Source of the DNA: Ruminococcaceae bacterium UBA1375
Lineage (GTDB): Bacteria > Bacillota > Clostridia > Oscillospirales > Ruminococcaceae
Direction: 5' to 3'
Length of the DNA stretch: 64,000 nt
Assembly (NCBI GenBank): GCA_002305795.1
Contig: DBRF01000006.1
Coordinates: 24,570 to 88,569, forward strand
Every line of letters begins with the position of its first letter. The stretch's first letter is position 1. The notes below the pieces were generated by a model. That model did not search any database and was not told the DNA's origin. It saw only the letters and a list, made by a program, of their open reading frames with translations. The position numbers were made by a program, and so were the translations under genes. This document shows, piece after piece, positions 42,014 to 52,108 of this stretch.

Positions 42014-43033
42014 TCAGCGATTGCCGTACATCTTCTCGTAATAGTTCTGATAATCCCCGTTGATGATGTTCTGCCACCACTGTTTGTGGGTCAGATACCA
42101 GTCAATGGTCTGCTTGATGCCCACATCGAAGGTGGTGGTGGGGCTCCAGCCCAGCTCGGTCTCGATCTTGGTGGGGTCGATGGCGTAGCGGCGGTCGTGG
42201 CCCTTCCGGTCGGTGACGAAGGTAATCAGGCTTTCCGGCTTGCCCAGCTCCTTGAGGATGGTCTTGACCACCTGGAGGTTGGTGCGTTCATTGTGGCCGC
42301 CCACGTTGTACACTTCCCCTTCCCGGCCGTTGTGGATCACTTTGTCGATGGCGGCGCAGTGGTCCTTCACATACAGCCAGTCCCGGACGTTTTCCCCGGT
42401 GCCGTACACCGGCAGGGACTCGTCTGCCAGCGCCCGGGAGATGATCAGGGGGATCAGCTTTTCCGGGAAGTGGTAGGGGCCGTAGTTGTTGGAGCAGCGG
42501 GTGATGGTCACCGGCAAGCCGTAGGTGCGGTGGTAGGCCAGCACCAGCAGGTCGGCTCCCGCCTTGGAGGAGGAGTAGGGGGAAGAGGTGTGGATGGGGG
42601 TCTCTTCGGTGAAGAACAGGTCGGGGCGGTCCAGAGGCAGGTCGCCGTAAACTTCATCGGTGGAAACCTGGTGGTAGCGCTGAATGCCGTACTTGCGGCA
42701 GGCGTCCATCAGCACGGAAGTGCCCAAAATGTTGGTCTTCAGGAAAATTTCCGGGTTGACGATGGAGCGGTCCACATGGCTTTCCGCAGCAAAGTTCACC
42801 ACGATGTCGAACTTTTCCTTCTCAAACAGGTCGTAGACGTACTCCCGGTCGGCGATGTCCCCCTTGGTGAATTTGAAGTGGGGGTTTTTCATGGCCTCTT
42901 CCAGGGTTTCCAGATTGCCGGCGTAGGTCAAAAGGTCCAGGCCCACAATGTCGTAATCCGGGTGGTTTTCCAGCATGTAGTACACAAAGTTGCCGCCGAT
43001 AAATCCGGCCGCACCGGTCACACAAATCTTCAT
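42014..43033 (-). CDS. rfbB: dTDP-glucose 4,6-dehydratase
   Basis: Second step of dTDP-rhamnose synthesis, NAD-dependent SDR enzyme. 339 residues. TGAAGFIGGNFV (about 6-17) is the Rossmann motif, STDEVYG (about 124-130) supplies the catalytic Thr-Asp-Glu, and YSSSKAGAD (about 152-160) the Tyr and Lys. Third gene of the minus-strand cluster, 30 bp after rfbC. Confidence 0.97.
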   Translation of the reverse strand: MKICVTGAAGFIGGNFVYYMLENHPDYDIVGLDLLTYAGNLETLEEAMKNPHFKFTKGDIADREYVYDLFEKEKFDIVVNFAAESHVDRSIVNPEIFLKTNILGTSVLMDACRKYGIQRYHQVSTDEVYGDLPLDRPDLFFTEETPIHTSSPYSSSKAGADLLVLAYHRTYGLPVTITRCSNNYGPYHFPEKLIPLIISRALADESLPVYGTGENVRDWLYVKDHCAAIDKVIHNGREGEVYNVGGHNERTNLQVVKTILKELGKPESLITFVTDRKGHDRRYAIDPTKIETELGWSPTTTFDVGIKQTIDWYLTHKQWWQNIINGDYQNYYEKMYGNR

Positions 43034-43063
43034 GATGATTTCTTCCTTTCTTGATTCCCGATC

Positions 43064-43657
43064 TTATCCTTCAAAGGTAAAGTCGGCGTCGCTGTCTGCG
43101 TAGAGGGGGGCGCTGAGGTCTTTCTGGCTCAGGATGGGGTTTTCCACCAGGCTGGCCCAGTCAATGCCGAAGGCGGGGTCGTCAAAGCGCACCGAGCGGT
43201 CGTTTTCCTTGGAGTAGAACTCGTCCACCTTGTACTGCACCTCCACGTCGTCGGTGAGGGTCACAAAGCCGTGGGCAAAGCCTTTGGGAATGTAAAACTG
43301 CTTGTGGTTTTCCGCCGTCAGCTCCACGGAGTAGTGCTTGAGATAAGTGGGGCTTCCCTTGCGCAGGTCCACCACCACGTCCACAATGGCGCCCCGGGTG
43401 CAGCGAATCAGCTTGGTCTGACACTTGGGGTTGGTCTGGAAGTGCAGCCCCCGCAGGGTGCCCTTCTGGGCGGAAAAGCTCTGGTTGTCCTGGACGAACA
43501 CGGTGTGGATGCCCGCCATGGCCAGTTTCTGGGCGGAGTAGGTTTCGGTAAACCAGCCCCGGTTGTCCCCGTAAAACTTGGGCTCTACAATGCACAAACC
43601 GGGAAATTCGGTTTTGGTGACCTGAAGGTCACCGCAGACAATGACGTTTTCTTCCAT
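43064..43657 (-). CDS. rfbC: dTDP-4-dehydrorhamnose 3,5-epimerase
   Basis: Third step of dTDP-rhamnose synthesis; cupin-fold epimerase. 197 residues. VFVQDNQSFSAQKGTLRGLHFQ-type core (VQDNQS and GTLRGLHFQ, about 55-75), the catalytic His in GLHFQ, VVDLRKGSPTY (about 97-107) and PKGFAHGFVTL (about 123-133) are family motifs. Between rfbA and rfbB in one operon. Confidence 0.95.
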   Translation of the reverse strand: MEENVIVCGDLQVTKTEFPGLCIVEPKFYGDNRGWFTETYSAQKLAMAGIHTVFVQDNQSFSAQKGTLRGLHFQTNPKCQTKLIRCTRGAIVDVVVDLRKGSPTYLKHYSVELTAENHKQFYIPKGFAHGFVTLTDDVEVQYKVDEFYSKENDRSVRFDDPAFGIDWASLVENPILSQKDLSAPLYADSDADFTFEG

Positions 43658-43705
43658 AATATGGATTCCTTCCTTTCCTAAGAATGCCGGGATGTTGTCC
43701 TTCCC

Positions 43706-44578
43706 TCAGATTTTGCCTTCCGCCACCTTTTTCAGGTGCATGCCGTAGGCGCTCTTGCCGTACTTGCCGGCGGTTTCCAGCAGGGTTTCTCGGGTGATCC
43801 AGCCCTTCTGGAAGGCGATTTCTTCCGGAGCGGAAATCATCACGTTTTGACGGGTCTGAACCATGTGGACAAATTCTCCTGCTTCCAGCAGGCTGTCCAT
43901 GGTGCCGGTGTCCAGCCAGGCGTAGCCCTTACCCAGCAGCTGGACGTCCAAATCTCCCTGTTCCAGGTAAATCCGGTTCAGGTCGGTGATTTCCAGCTCG
44001 CCCCGGGGAGAGGGCTTCAAGCTCTTGGCGTATTCCACCACCCGGTTGTCATAGAAGTACAGCCCGGTGATGCAGTAGTTGGATTTGGGGTGTTCCGGCT
44101 TTTCCTCCACCGAAAGCACCTTGCCGTTTTCATCAAATTCCACAATGCCGAACCGTTCCGGGTCGTCCACCCGGTAGCCGAACACGGTGGCACGGCCTTT
44201 GTTGGAAGCCGCCTTTTGCAGGGCTTCGCCGAAGTGCTGGCCGTAGAAGATGTTGTCTCCCAGCACCATGGCCACGTCATCGGAGCCGATGAACTCTTCG
44301 CCCAGAAGGAAAGCCTGGGCCAGTCCGTCGGGGGAGGGCTGTTCCTTGTAGCTGAGGCGCACGCCGTACTGGCTGCCGTCTCCCAGCAGTTTCTGGAAGT
44401 TGGGCAGGTCCACCGGGGTGGAGATAATCAGGATGTCCTGAATCCCCGCCAGCATCAAAGTGGACAGGGGGTAGTAGATCATGGGTTTGTCGTAGATGGG
44501 AAGCAGCTGCTTGCTGGTAATCATGGTCAGGGGGTACAACCGGGTGCCGGAGCCGCCTGCCAAAATGATTCCTTTCAT
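43706..44578 (-). CDS. rfbA: Glucose-1-phosphate thymidylyltransferase
   Basis: First step of dTDP-L-rhamnose synthesis: dTTP plus glucose-1-phosphate. 290 residues. Nucleotide motif LAGGSGTRLYPLT (about 6-18), PIYDKPMIYYPL (about 28-39), VLGDNIFYG (about 106-114) and EITDLNRIYL are diagnostic. First gene of the operon, with GGAGG before the ATG and a promoter at 44635-44663. Confidence 0.97.
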   Translation of the reverse strand: MKGIILAGGSGTRLYPLTMITSKQLLPIYDKPMIYYPLSTLMLAGIQDILIISTPVDLPNFQKLLGDGSQYGVRLSYKEQPSPDGLAQAFLLGEEFIGSDDVAMVLGDNIFYGQHFGEALQKAASNKGRATVFGYRVDDPERFGIVEFDENGKVLSVEEKPEHPKSNYCITGLYFYDNRVVEYAKSLKPSPRGELEITDLNRIYLEQGDLDVQLLGKGYAWLDTGTMDSLLEAGEFVHMVQTRQNVMISAPEEIAFQKGWITRETLLETAGKYGKSAYGMHLKKVAEGKI

Positions 44579-44634
44579 GCTCGTTCCTCCGTTTCATTTC
44601 AGTGAAGAAAAATTATCCCTTTTGGAACATTGTC

Positions 44635-44663
44635 ATTTTACCATAATTTTTCATGGGTTGCAA
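44635..44663 (-). promoter_or_regulatory. Promoter of the rfbACBD operon
   Basis: On the minus strand TTGCAA (44663-44658), 17-bp spacer, TAAAAT (44640-44635). Confidence 0.65.
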
Positions 44664-44955
44664 TCTTTTTCAGGGAAAAAAGGAAAGAGGCACCAGAAAT
44701 TCCCCCCTTTTTTCCCTGATTTTGCGGTGTTTTCTCCAAAAGGAGTCGGAGAAGGAGACCCTGTTTTCGGCAGTCTGCCCCCAAACGTCCAAATCATGCA
44801 AGAATAAGGGGGATTTTCCCCCAGCATCCAGGATTGAGGGCGGTGTAAAAAGGACAAGTTTCCCCCATGTTCATGGCCGGGACGAAGGCTGATTTCCTCC
44901 GCCGGGAAATGGGGGGGAACCGGGAAGATTTTCCATGGGATTTGCCCAAAAGCCC
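44664..44955. other. Divergent spacer without assignable features
   Basis: About 290 bp between the rfb promoter and the hydrogenase promoter. I see no convincing ORF, repeat or stable hairpin; candidate operator sites could not be identified by eye. Confidence 0.5.
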
Positions 44956-44984
44956 TTGAAACACACCGCTGTTTTTGTTATACT
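44956..44984 (+). promoter_or_regulatory. Promoter of the hydrogenase gene
   Basis: TTGAAA 44956-44961, 17-bp spacer, TATACT 44979-44984; leader of about 78 nt. Confidence 0.65.
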
Positions 44985-45068
44985 TTATTGTAGTTAATTC
45001 TGCTGTTTTTTAAACAACAGCCTTGTTCATCCGCCCAGGAAATCAGAAAGGAAAGGAAGTCAAGAATT

Positions 45069-46592
45069 ATGGATATGAGAGGAATCTACACATCGGTCAC
45101 CAAGCTGCGCCGCCAGGTGTTCACCGAAATCGCCCGCCTGGCCTACGAAGGCGGCGACCTGTCCCGGATCGAGGAACTGCCTTATAAAATCGTCCCCGGC
45201 GAGGTGGCCACCTACCGGGAAAGCATCTTTTTGGAACGGGCCATCATCGGGGAACGGCTGCGGCTGGCCATGGGACTGCCGGTGCGCCCCATCACCCAGC
45301 ACGCCCCTCTGGCCCAGGGCATTGAAGAAGCCGCCAAGGCGGAAAAGTTCTACGATCCTCCGCTGGTGAACATCATCTCCATCGCCTGCCACTCCTGCCC
45401 CCGGACCAAGGTGCTGGTCACCGACGGCTGCCAGGGATGCCTGGCTCGGCCCTGCATGGAAGTATGTCCTAAAAAGGCCATCTACCAGCACCACGGCCGC
45501 AGCCACATCGACCCGGACAAGTGCGTGAAATGCGGCAAGTGCGTGGAGGTCTGCCCCTACCACGCCATCATCAAGCAGGAGCGTCCCTGCGAAGCCGCCT
45601 GCGGCATGGGGGCCATTTCCAGCGACGAGCTGGGCCGCTGCAGTATCGACTACGACAAGTGCGTTTCCTGCGGACAGTGCATCGTCAACTGCCCCTTCGG
45701 CGCTATTGCGGATAAGAGCCAGATCTTCCAGCTGATTCAGGCCATCAAGCGGGGAGACGAAATGATTGCCGCCGTGGCTCCCGCCTTTGTGGGACAGTTC
45801 GGCCCCCGGGTCCATGCGGAACAGATCAAAGAAGCCATGAAGGAAATGGGCTTTGCCGGCATTTATGAAGTGGCGGTGGGCGCAGACCTGTGCACCATCG
45901 AAGAAGCCAAGGACTTTATGGAAAAAGTCCCGGCGGAACAGGAATGGATGGGCACTTCCTGCTGCCCGGCCTGGAGCGTCATGGCCAAAAAGACCCTGCC
46001 CGACAAGGCCGGCTACATTTCCATGACCCTCACCCCCATGGTGCTTACCGCACGGCTGATTAAGAAGGAACACCCCAACGCCAGAGTGGTGTTCATCGGG
46101 CCCTGCTCTGCCAAAAAGCTGGAAGCCTCCCGCCGGAGCGTGCGCAGCGACGTGGACTTTGTGCTTACCTTTGAAGAGCTGCGGGGGATGCTGGAAGCCA
46201 AGGGCATCAACCTGGAAACGGTGAAGGAAGAGGACGTGTCCCAGCGGTTCAACGAAGGCTCCGGGGACGGCCGGGGCTTTGCCGTGGGCGGCGGGGTGGC
46301 CAGCGCCGTGGTCAACGCCATCAAGCGGATGGACCCCGACCGGGAAGTGCTGGTGGATTCCGCCCAGGGCTTGAAGGAATGCCGGAAGATGCTGATGCTG
46401 GCCAAGGCCGGCAAGCGCAATGGCTACCTGCTGGAAGGCATGGCCTGCCCCGGCGGCTGCGTGGCCGGTGCGGGAACCCTGCTGCCGGTGGCCAAGAGCA
46501 CCGCCATTGTGAGGCTGTACAAAAAGGCCGCCCCGGTGCAGGAGTCCATGGACAGCAAATATGCCGAGCTGGCCGATGAAATCTATAAGTAA
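45069..46592 (+). CDS. [FeFe] hydrogenase, group B-like, with N-terminal ferredoxin domains
   Basis: 507 residues, cytoplasmic. A Cys-rich N-terminal region (about 109-135) and two 4Fe-4S ferredoxin motifs, CVKCGKCVEVCP (about 152) and CVSCGQCIVNCP (about 198), feed electrons to the H-domain. The H-cluster motifs are TSCCPAW (about 296), GPCSAKK (about 344) and MACPGGCVAGAG (about 458). The Ala-Trp in the first and the GPC and GAG forms differ from group A enzymes (TSCCPGW, MPC, GGG) and point to the less studied group B. It would produce or oxidise H2 with ferredoxin (inference). No maturase genes adjoin. Confidence 0.9.
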   Translation: MDMRGIYTSVTKLRRQVFTEIARLAYEGGDLSRIEELPYKIVPGEVATYRESIFLERAIIGERLRLAMGLPVRPITQHAPLAQGIEEAAKAEKFYDPPLVNIISIACHSCPRTKVLVTDGCQGCLARPCMEVCPKKAIYQHHGRSHIDPDKCVKCGKCVEVCPYHAIIKQERPCEAACGMGAISSDELGRCSIDYDKCVSCGQCIVNCPFGAIADKSQIFQLIQAIKRGDEMIAAVAPAFVGQFGPRVHAEQIKEAMKEMGFAGIYEVAVGADLCTIEEAKDFMEKVPAEQEWMGTSCCPAWSVMAKKTLPDKAGYISMTLTPMVLTARLIKKEHPNARVVFIGPCSAKKLEASRRSVRSDVDFVLTFEELRGMLEAKGINLETVKEEDVSQRFNEGSGDGRGFAVGGGVASAVVNAIKRMDPDREVLVDSAQGLKECRKMLMLAKAGKRNGYLLEGMACPGGCVAGAGTLLPVAKSTAIVRLYKKAAPVQESMDSKYAELADEIYK

Positions 46593-46668
46593 TTTTGCCG
46601 GAGATTGCCGGACTGTGTAAAAACCAAATTAGGATACCGAGAAAGAACAAGATGAGATGGGGATGTAG

Positions 46669-49501
46669 ATGAAACAAGCCAAAGGGCATTTGCGCATGGG
46701 GGCGCTGCTGGTCTGCCTGTTGCTGGTGGCTTCGCTGCTGGGCAGTTGGTGCAGCGTCCGGTCGGTGAAAGCCGCCGTGACTATGGAAACCAGCCATCAG
46801 TCCATGCAGGTCGGGGACTCCCGGCTGTTGGAAATCCAAGGCGCCGTCGGCAGTGTGAGCTGGAGCAGCTCCAACCCCAGTGTGGCTTCGGTGACCCAGG
46901 AAGGGGTGGTGACCACCCACCAAATGGGAGAAGCGGTGATCACCGCTTCCGACGCTTCGGGCAGCCGGGCCGCCTGCACCATTACCAGCGGGTACTACTG
47001 GGGCATCGACGTGTCCCGGCACAACGGCACCTGCGATTGGGCCGCTATCGCCCGGGCCGGGGTGGACTTTGCCATGATCCGGGCGGGGTACGGCCATGAA
47101 AACTACCCCAACCAGGTGGACAGCCAGCTGCGGGCCAATGTGGAGGGGGCGGTGGAAAACGGCGTCCCCTTCGGGCTGTACTTTTACAGCTACGCCACCA
47201 GCGTGGAAACCGCCTCTCTGGAAGCGGACTACCTGCTGCGGATTTTGGACGATTATGTAGGGGAGTACCGGGGGGGACCTGGTGCTGCCCATCGCCTACG
47301 ACGTGGAGGAAAGCCAGATCATCAACAACCTGGACGCCAACACCGTCACCAACATGATTTTGACCTTCTGCCAAAAGGTGCGGGACGCAGGGTATCTGCC
47401 CATGCTTTACTCCTACCGCAGCATGATAGAAACCTCCATGAACCTGACCGATCTCCTGGAAGAAGGGATCTTGATCTGGGAGGCCTACTGGCCCACCCAG
47501 CCGGACTTTACCCAGAAACAAAGCCTGCCGGGACAGCCCGGGGTGGCGCCGGACATCTGGCAGTACACCTCCGACGGCAACATCCCCGGGGCTAACACCA
47601 CCAGCGGCCGGGTGGACCTGAACCTGATCTACATGGATTCCACCTTGGGCCAGCTGCTGGGAGGCGGGGATCTGCTTTCCGTCAGCGGGGTGGCCGTGGA
47701 CGGCGCCGGCATCCTCAACTGGAACCGGCAGCAGCAGGCCCAGTCCATTGAGGTCCACCGCGTTTCCCCCCAGGGCGAAGATGTGATTCTGGCCAGCCTG
47801 GACGGGGAAAGCACCAGCTATCTGGACAACACCCTGGGCTGGTCCGCCGGAGACTATGCCTACTACATCCGCATCACCGCCCAGGACGGCAGTACCATAC
47901 AGTCCAACCGGGTGACCCTCACCGCCCAGACCAAGACCTATCAGGCCCAGGCGGCCTCCTACCAGACCAATGACCGTCTGGTTTGGGATCGGGTCAATGG
48001 GGCGGACAGCTACGGGGTGTACTGCGACACGGTACGCATTGCCCGGCTGGACGGCTCGGCCCGGGAATATGCCCTGACCCAGAACAACCATTTCGGGGTG
48101 TACACCGTCCGAGCCTACTTCCACTGTGCCGACGGCACCACCCTGTACTACGACCTCCAGGGAGGGGGACTGCTGGGAGAGGGAGAACCGGAAGCGCCTC
48201 AGGTGACGGTGAGCCATTCCGGGGAAGCCCTTTTCGCCCAGCTCAGCTGGGAGGAGGCCCCCACCGCCGCCGGGTATCAGATCTGGCGCAACGGAGCGTA
48301 CTTTGACTGGACCACCGACCCCAGCTACACCATCTACTTTACCCAGGACCAGACCGACACCTATCAGGTGTTGGCTCACTATACCGCCGCCGATGGCACG
48401 GTGCGGTTAAGCTCTCTCAGCGATCCCATCTATACCGCTTTTCTGCCGGAGGGCACTTTGGAGCAGCCGCTGAGCCTCACTGTCCAGCCCGGGGAAGATT
48501 ACATCGCCCTGTACTGGGAGGAACTCCCCTATGCTCTGGGGTATCGGGTGACCCTCAACGGGGAAGCGGTGCAGACCTTAACGGAAACCTCCCTGCTGCT
48601 CACCGGCCTGACTCCGGGAGCCGCCTATCAGGTGGAGGTCATTCCCTATTACTTTACCGCCCAAGGTGAGACCGACGGTACCGCCGCTTCGGCAGAAGTC
48701 ACCCTTTCCGGTGGGGAAGCCGGAACCCTTGCCGCCCCGGCGGTCACCGCCCAAAATCAGGAGTCCTATTTGGAACTGTCCTGGGAGCCGGTGGAGCAGG
48801 CGGAAACCTACCAGGTGTACCGGGATGGGGAACTGCTGGGCCAGACCCAGCAGACCTGCTGGCAGGACGCCCAGGGGGTCCTGGGGCAAGCCTATACTTA
48901 CACCGTCCGTGCCCTGGGGCAGGAGGAAGGGGTTTTCAGCCCCTTCTCCCAGCCGGTGACGGCGGCCCGGCAGGTGCTGACCCCCCAGCCGGTGTCCGGC
49001 CTGTCCGCCCAGACCCGGTTTGACCGGGTGACCCTGAGCTGGAACGGCGACGGGTCCGCCACTTCCTACCAGGTGTACCGGGACGGGGAACTGATAGCCC
49101 AGCTTCAGGAAACCGCCTATGAAGACCTGGAGGTGGCGGCGGACACCCGCTACACCTACACCGTGGTGGCAGTGCGCACCCTGGAAGGGAGTACCGCCGT
49201 AAGTGCGGAGACGGAGTTGTCGGTGCAGACCCCGGCGCCCTTAGTGGGTTCCGGCACCCTGGTGGCCATGGGCTCCCAGGAAAGCGGGGTAAAGGTGACC
49301 CCCACCCTGTCGGCGAACGACGGCGGTTTGGTGCGGCCGGAAGGCTGGCTGCTGTACCGGGATGGGGAACTGGTTACCGCCCTGGGGCTGGAGGAAAGCT
49401 ACACCTTCTACCAGGACACCCTGGAGCAGTCCCACCGGTACTGGATTGTGGGGTACTTCTTTGACCAGGACGGCCGGCTGTGGCTGAGCCAGCCGGTGTA
49501 A
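46669..49501 (+). pseudogene. Secreted GH25 lysozyme-like protein with Fn3 repeats, frameshifted
   Basis: Two frames of one gene. Frame one (46669 to about 47276) encodes a signal peptide, a Big2-like domain (about 40-105) and the first half of a GH25 muramidase domain (GIDVSRHNGTCDWAAIARAG, then MIRAGYG). At a run of seven G (47270-47276) the frame breaks; frame two, open from GTG 47282 to 49501, resumes the same domain (PIAYDVEESQ, YSYRSMIET, IWQYTSDG, VDLNLIY) and adds about six to seven fibronectin type III-like repeats (recurring YQVYRDGELL). Removing one G restores a protein of about 944 residues. Either a sequencing or assembly error, a true mutation, or phase variation. Confidence 0.82.
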
Positions 49502-49518
49502 GAAAGACATTGCCCGGT

Positions 49519-49551
49519 GGTTCCCTTTTTCACCCAAAGGGGTGGGGAGCC
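49519..49551 (+). repeat. Hairpin after the GH25 gene
   Basis: GGTTCCC / GGGAGCC outer stem with inner CACCC-AAA-GGGGTG; no clear T-run. The rest of 49552-49800 holds no feature I can support. Confidence 0.5.
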
Positions 49552-49802
49552 AAATCGGTTGGTTTTGAATGTGAGAAGCAGGAACCGTTTCGGCATTTGC
49601 CGGGGCGGCTCTTGCTTTTTGGGCCGATTTTTCCATTTTAAGAAAACAAGCAAATTCAGGATTTGCAAAAAATCGCATTTCCCCTTGAGGGGCGGGCCCC
49701 GCTCCCCCCAGGAAATATGGGTTGGTTTCCGGTAAGTACACCGAAATAGTAGAGTTATATTTGTGACTTTTGCTGAAATTTCCCGGCAGGCAAAACCTAC
49801 TC

Positions 49803-49831
49803 TTGACTTGCGCCCCACAAGAGGCTACAAT
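49803..49831 (+). promoter_or_regulatory. Promoter of nrdD-nrdG
   Basis: TTGACT 49803-49808, 17-bp spacer, TACAAT 49826-49831. Confidence 0.72.
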
Positions 49832-49849
49832 AGGATATGCACCCCAACG

Positions 49850-49896
49850 ATACGATATATAGTGGGTTTTGCGAAATCGGATACTATATTTAGAAT
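49850..49896 (+). promoter_or_regulatory. Tandem NrdR boxes upstream of nrdD
   Basis: ATACGATATATAGTGG (49850-49865) and ATACTATATTTAGAAT (49881-49896) both resemble the 16-bp NrdR box consensus ACACWATATATWGTGT. Their starts are 31 bp apart, three helical turns, as NrdR pairs usually are. They lie just downstream of the predicted start site, consistent with repression by NrdR bound to ATP/dATP. Confidence 0.75.
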
Positions 49897-49917
49897 ACAG
49901 ATAGCGAGGCGTTCCCT

Positions 49918-52095
49918 ATGAAAATCATCAAACGAAGCGGCACCGAGGTCATCTTCGACATCACCAAAATCATTGCGGCGGTGCAGAAGGCCAACAAGGA
50001 AGTGGTGCCTGCCGACCGGCTGACCCAGGACCAGATTGTGGAGGTGGCCAACAACGTCACCAACATTTGCAGCCAGATGGGGCGCACCTTGAGCGTGGAG
50101 GAAATCCAGGATTTGGTGGAAAACCAGATCATGGACATGAAGCACTTTGAAGTGGCCCGGAAATACATCACCTACCGCTACAAGCGGGCCATGGTGCGGA
50201 AGGCCAACTCCACCGACGAACAGATTTTAAGCCTGATCGAATGTGAAAACGAAGAGGCCAAGCAGGAAAACTCCAACAAGAACCCGGTGGTGAACAGCGT
50301 CCAGCGGGACTACATGGCCGGGGAGGTCAGCAAGGATATCACCCGCCGGTTCCTGCTGCCGGAGGACGTGGTCCGCGCCCACGACGAGGGGGTCATCCAC
50401 TTCCACGACGCCGACTACTTCGCCCAGCATATGCACAACTGCTGTCTGGTGAACCTGGAAGACATGCTGCAAAACGGCACCGTCATCAGCGAAACCATGA
50501 TCGAAACCCCCAAGAGCTTCTACACCGCCTGCAACATCGCCACCCAGGCCATCGCCCAGATTGCCAGCAACCAGTACGGCGGCCAGAGCATCACCCTGTC
50601 TCACCTGGCTCCCTTTGTGGACGTGAGCCGACAGAAGTTCCGCAAGCAGGTGGCCCAGGAGTTTTTGGCGGCGGGCATCACCATCGACCAGGCCCAGATT
50701 GACCGGATTGCGGAAATGCGGGTCCAGGAAGAAGTGGCCAAGGGGGTTCAGACCATCCAGTACCAGGTGATTACCCTGATGACCACCAACGGTCAGGCTC
50801 CCTTTGTCACAGTGTTTATGTACCTGGACGAAGTGCCTCAGGGACAGCTCCGGGACGATTTGGCCATGGTAATTCGGGAAATGCTTCGCCAGCGGATCAT
50901 GGGGGTAAAGAACGAAAAGGGCGTGTTTATCACCCCCGCCTTCCCCAAGCTGATCTATGTGCTGGAGGAGGACAACATCCACCCCGACAGCAAGTATTGG
51001 GAATTGACCGTGCTGGCTGCCCGGTGCACCGCCAAGCGGATGGTGCCGGACTACATCTCCGAGAAGGTGATGAAGCAGCTGAAGGTGGACAAAAACGGGG
51101 AAGGCCACTGCTACACCTGCATGGGCTGCCGCAGCTTCTTGACCCCCTATGTGGACGAAAACGGCAAGCCGAAGTATTACGGCCGGTTTAACCAGGGTGT
51201 GGTCACCCTGAACCTGGTGGACGTGGCCTGCTCTTCCGGCAAGGACATGGATAAGTTCTGGAAGATCCTGGACAGCCGCCTGGAGCTGTGCTACAAGGCC
51301 CTGATGTGCCGCCACAACCGGCTGAAAGGCACTCCCTCGGACGTGGCCCCCATCCTGTGGCAGAACGGCGCCCTGGCCCGTTTGAAGAAGGGGGAGACCA
51401 TCGACAAGCTGCTCTACGGCGGCTACTCCACCATTTCCCTGGGCTATGCGGGGCTGTGCGAATGCACCCGGTATATGACCGGCAAATCCCACACCGACCC
51501 GGAAGCCACCCCCTTTGCCCTGGCGGTGATGCAGCGGCTCAACGACGCCTGCGCCCAGTGGAAGGCCAAGGAAAACATTGATTTCAGCCTGTACGGCACT
51601 CCCCTGGAATCCACCACCTATAAGTTTGCCAAGTGCCTGCAAAAGCGGTTCGGCATCATTCCCGGGGTGACCGACAAAAACTATATCACCAACAGCTACC
51701 ACGTCCATGTCACCGAGGACATCGACGCCTTCACCAAGCTGAGCTTCGAGAGCCAGTTCCAGAAGCTGAGCCCCGGCGGCGCCATCAGCTATGTGGAGGT
51801 GCCCAACCTCCAGGACAATGTGGAGGCGGTGCTGGCGGTGATGCAGCATATTTACGAAAACATTATGTATGCGGAACTGAACACCAAGAGCGATTACTGC
51901 CAGAAGTGCGGCTACGACGGAGAAATCCAGATTGTCACCGACGAGGACGGCAAGCTGGTGTGGGAGTGCCCTAACTGCCATAACCGGGACCAGGACACCA
52001 TGAACGTGGCCCGGCGGACCTGCGGCTATATCGGCACCCAGTTCTGGAACCAGGGCCGCACCCAGGAAATCAAGGAACGGGTGCTGCACCTGTAA
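49918..52095 (+). CDS. nrdD: Anaerobic ribonucleoside-triphosphate reductase
   Basis: Class III glycyl-radical reductase making dNTPs from NTPs without oxygen. 725 residues. N-terminal ATP-cone (about 1-90, KRSGTEVIFDITKI) for allosteric control, catalytic barrel with CMGCRSFLTPY (about 400-410), a zinc site of two CxxC pairs (CQKCGYDG and CPNCHNRD, about 661-690) and the glycyl-radical loop RRTCGYIG (about 698-705). The ATG at 49918 follows GAGGCG. nrdG follows after 13 bp. Confidence 0.96.
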   Translation: MKIIKRSGTEVIFDITKIIAAVQKANKEVVPADRLTQDQIVEVANNVTNICSQMGRTLSVEEIQDLVENQIMDMKHFEVARKYITYRYKRAMVRKANSTDEQILSLIECENEEAKQENSNKNPVVNSVQRDYMAGEVSKDITRRFLLPEDVVRAHDEGVIHFHDADYFAQHMHNCCLVNLEDMLQNGTVISETMIETPKSFYTACNIATQAIAQIASNQYGGQSITLSHLAPFVDVSRQKFRKQVAQEFLAAGITIDQAQIDRIAEMRVQEEVAKGVQTIQYQVITLMTTNGQAPFVTVFMYLDEVPQGQLRDDLAMVIREMLRQRIMGVKNEKGVFITPAFPKLIYVLEEDNIHPDSKYWELTVLAARCTAKRMVPDYISEKVMKQLKVDKNGEGHCYTCMGCRSFLTPYVDENGKPKYYGRFNQGVVTLNLVDVACSSGKDMDKFWKILDSRLELCYKALMCRHNRLKGTPSDVAPILWQNGALARLKKGETIDKLLYGGYSTISLGYAGLCECTRYMTGKSHTDPEATPFALAVMQRLNDACAQWKAKENIDFSLYGTPLESTTYKFAKCLQKRFGIIPGVTDKNYITNSYHVHVTEDIDAFTKLSFESQFQKLSPGGAISYVEVPNLQDNVEAVLAVMQHIYENIMYAELNTKSDYCQKCGYDGEIQIVTDEDGKLVWECPNCHNRDQDTMNVARRTCGYIGTQFWNQGRTQEIKERVLHL

Positions 52096-52108
52096 GGAGG
52101 AACCGAGC

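Noticed and set aside
41846..43054. 402-codon plus-strand open frame antisense to rfbB
   Set aside because: Its protein reads as Val/Gly/His-rich low-information sequence, it fully overlaps the well-supported rfbB, and similar long antisense frames oppose most GC-rich genes here (for example 20114-21721, 31652-33550 and 50227-52089).
47262..47290. Programmed ribosomal frameshift in the GH25 gene
   Set aside because: No X-XXY-YYZ slippery heptamer with a downstream pseudoknot is apparent; a homopolymer indel or phase-variable tract explains the break more simply.
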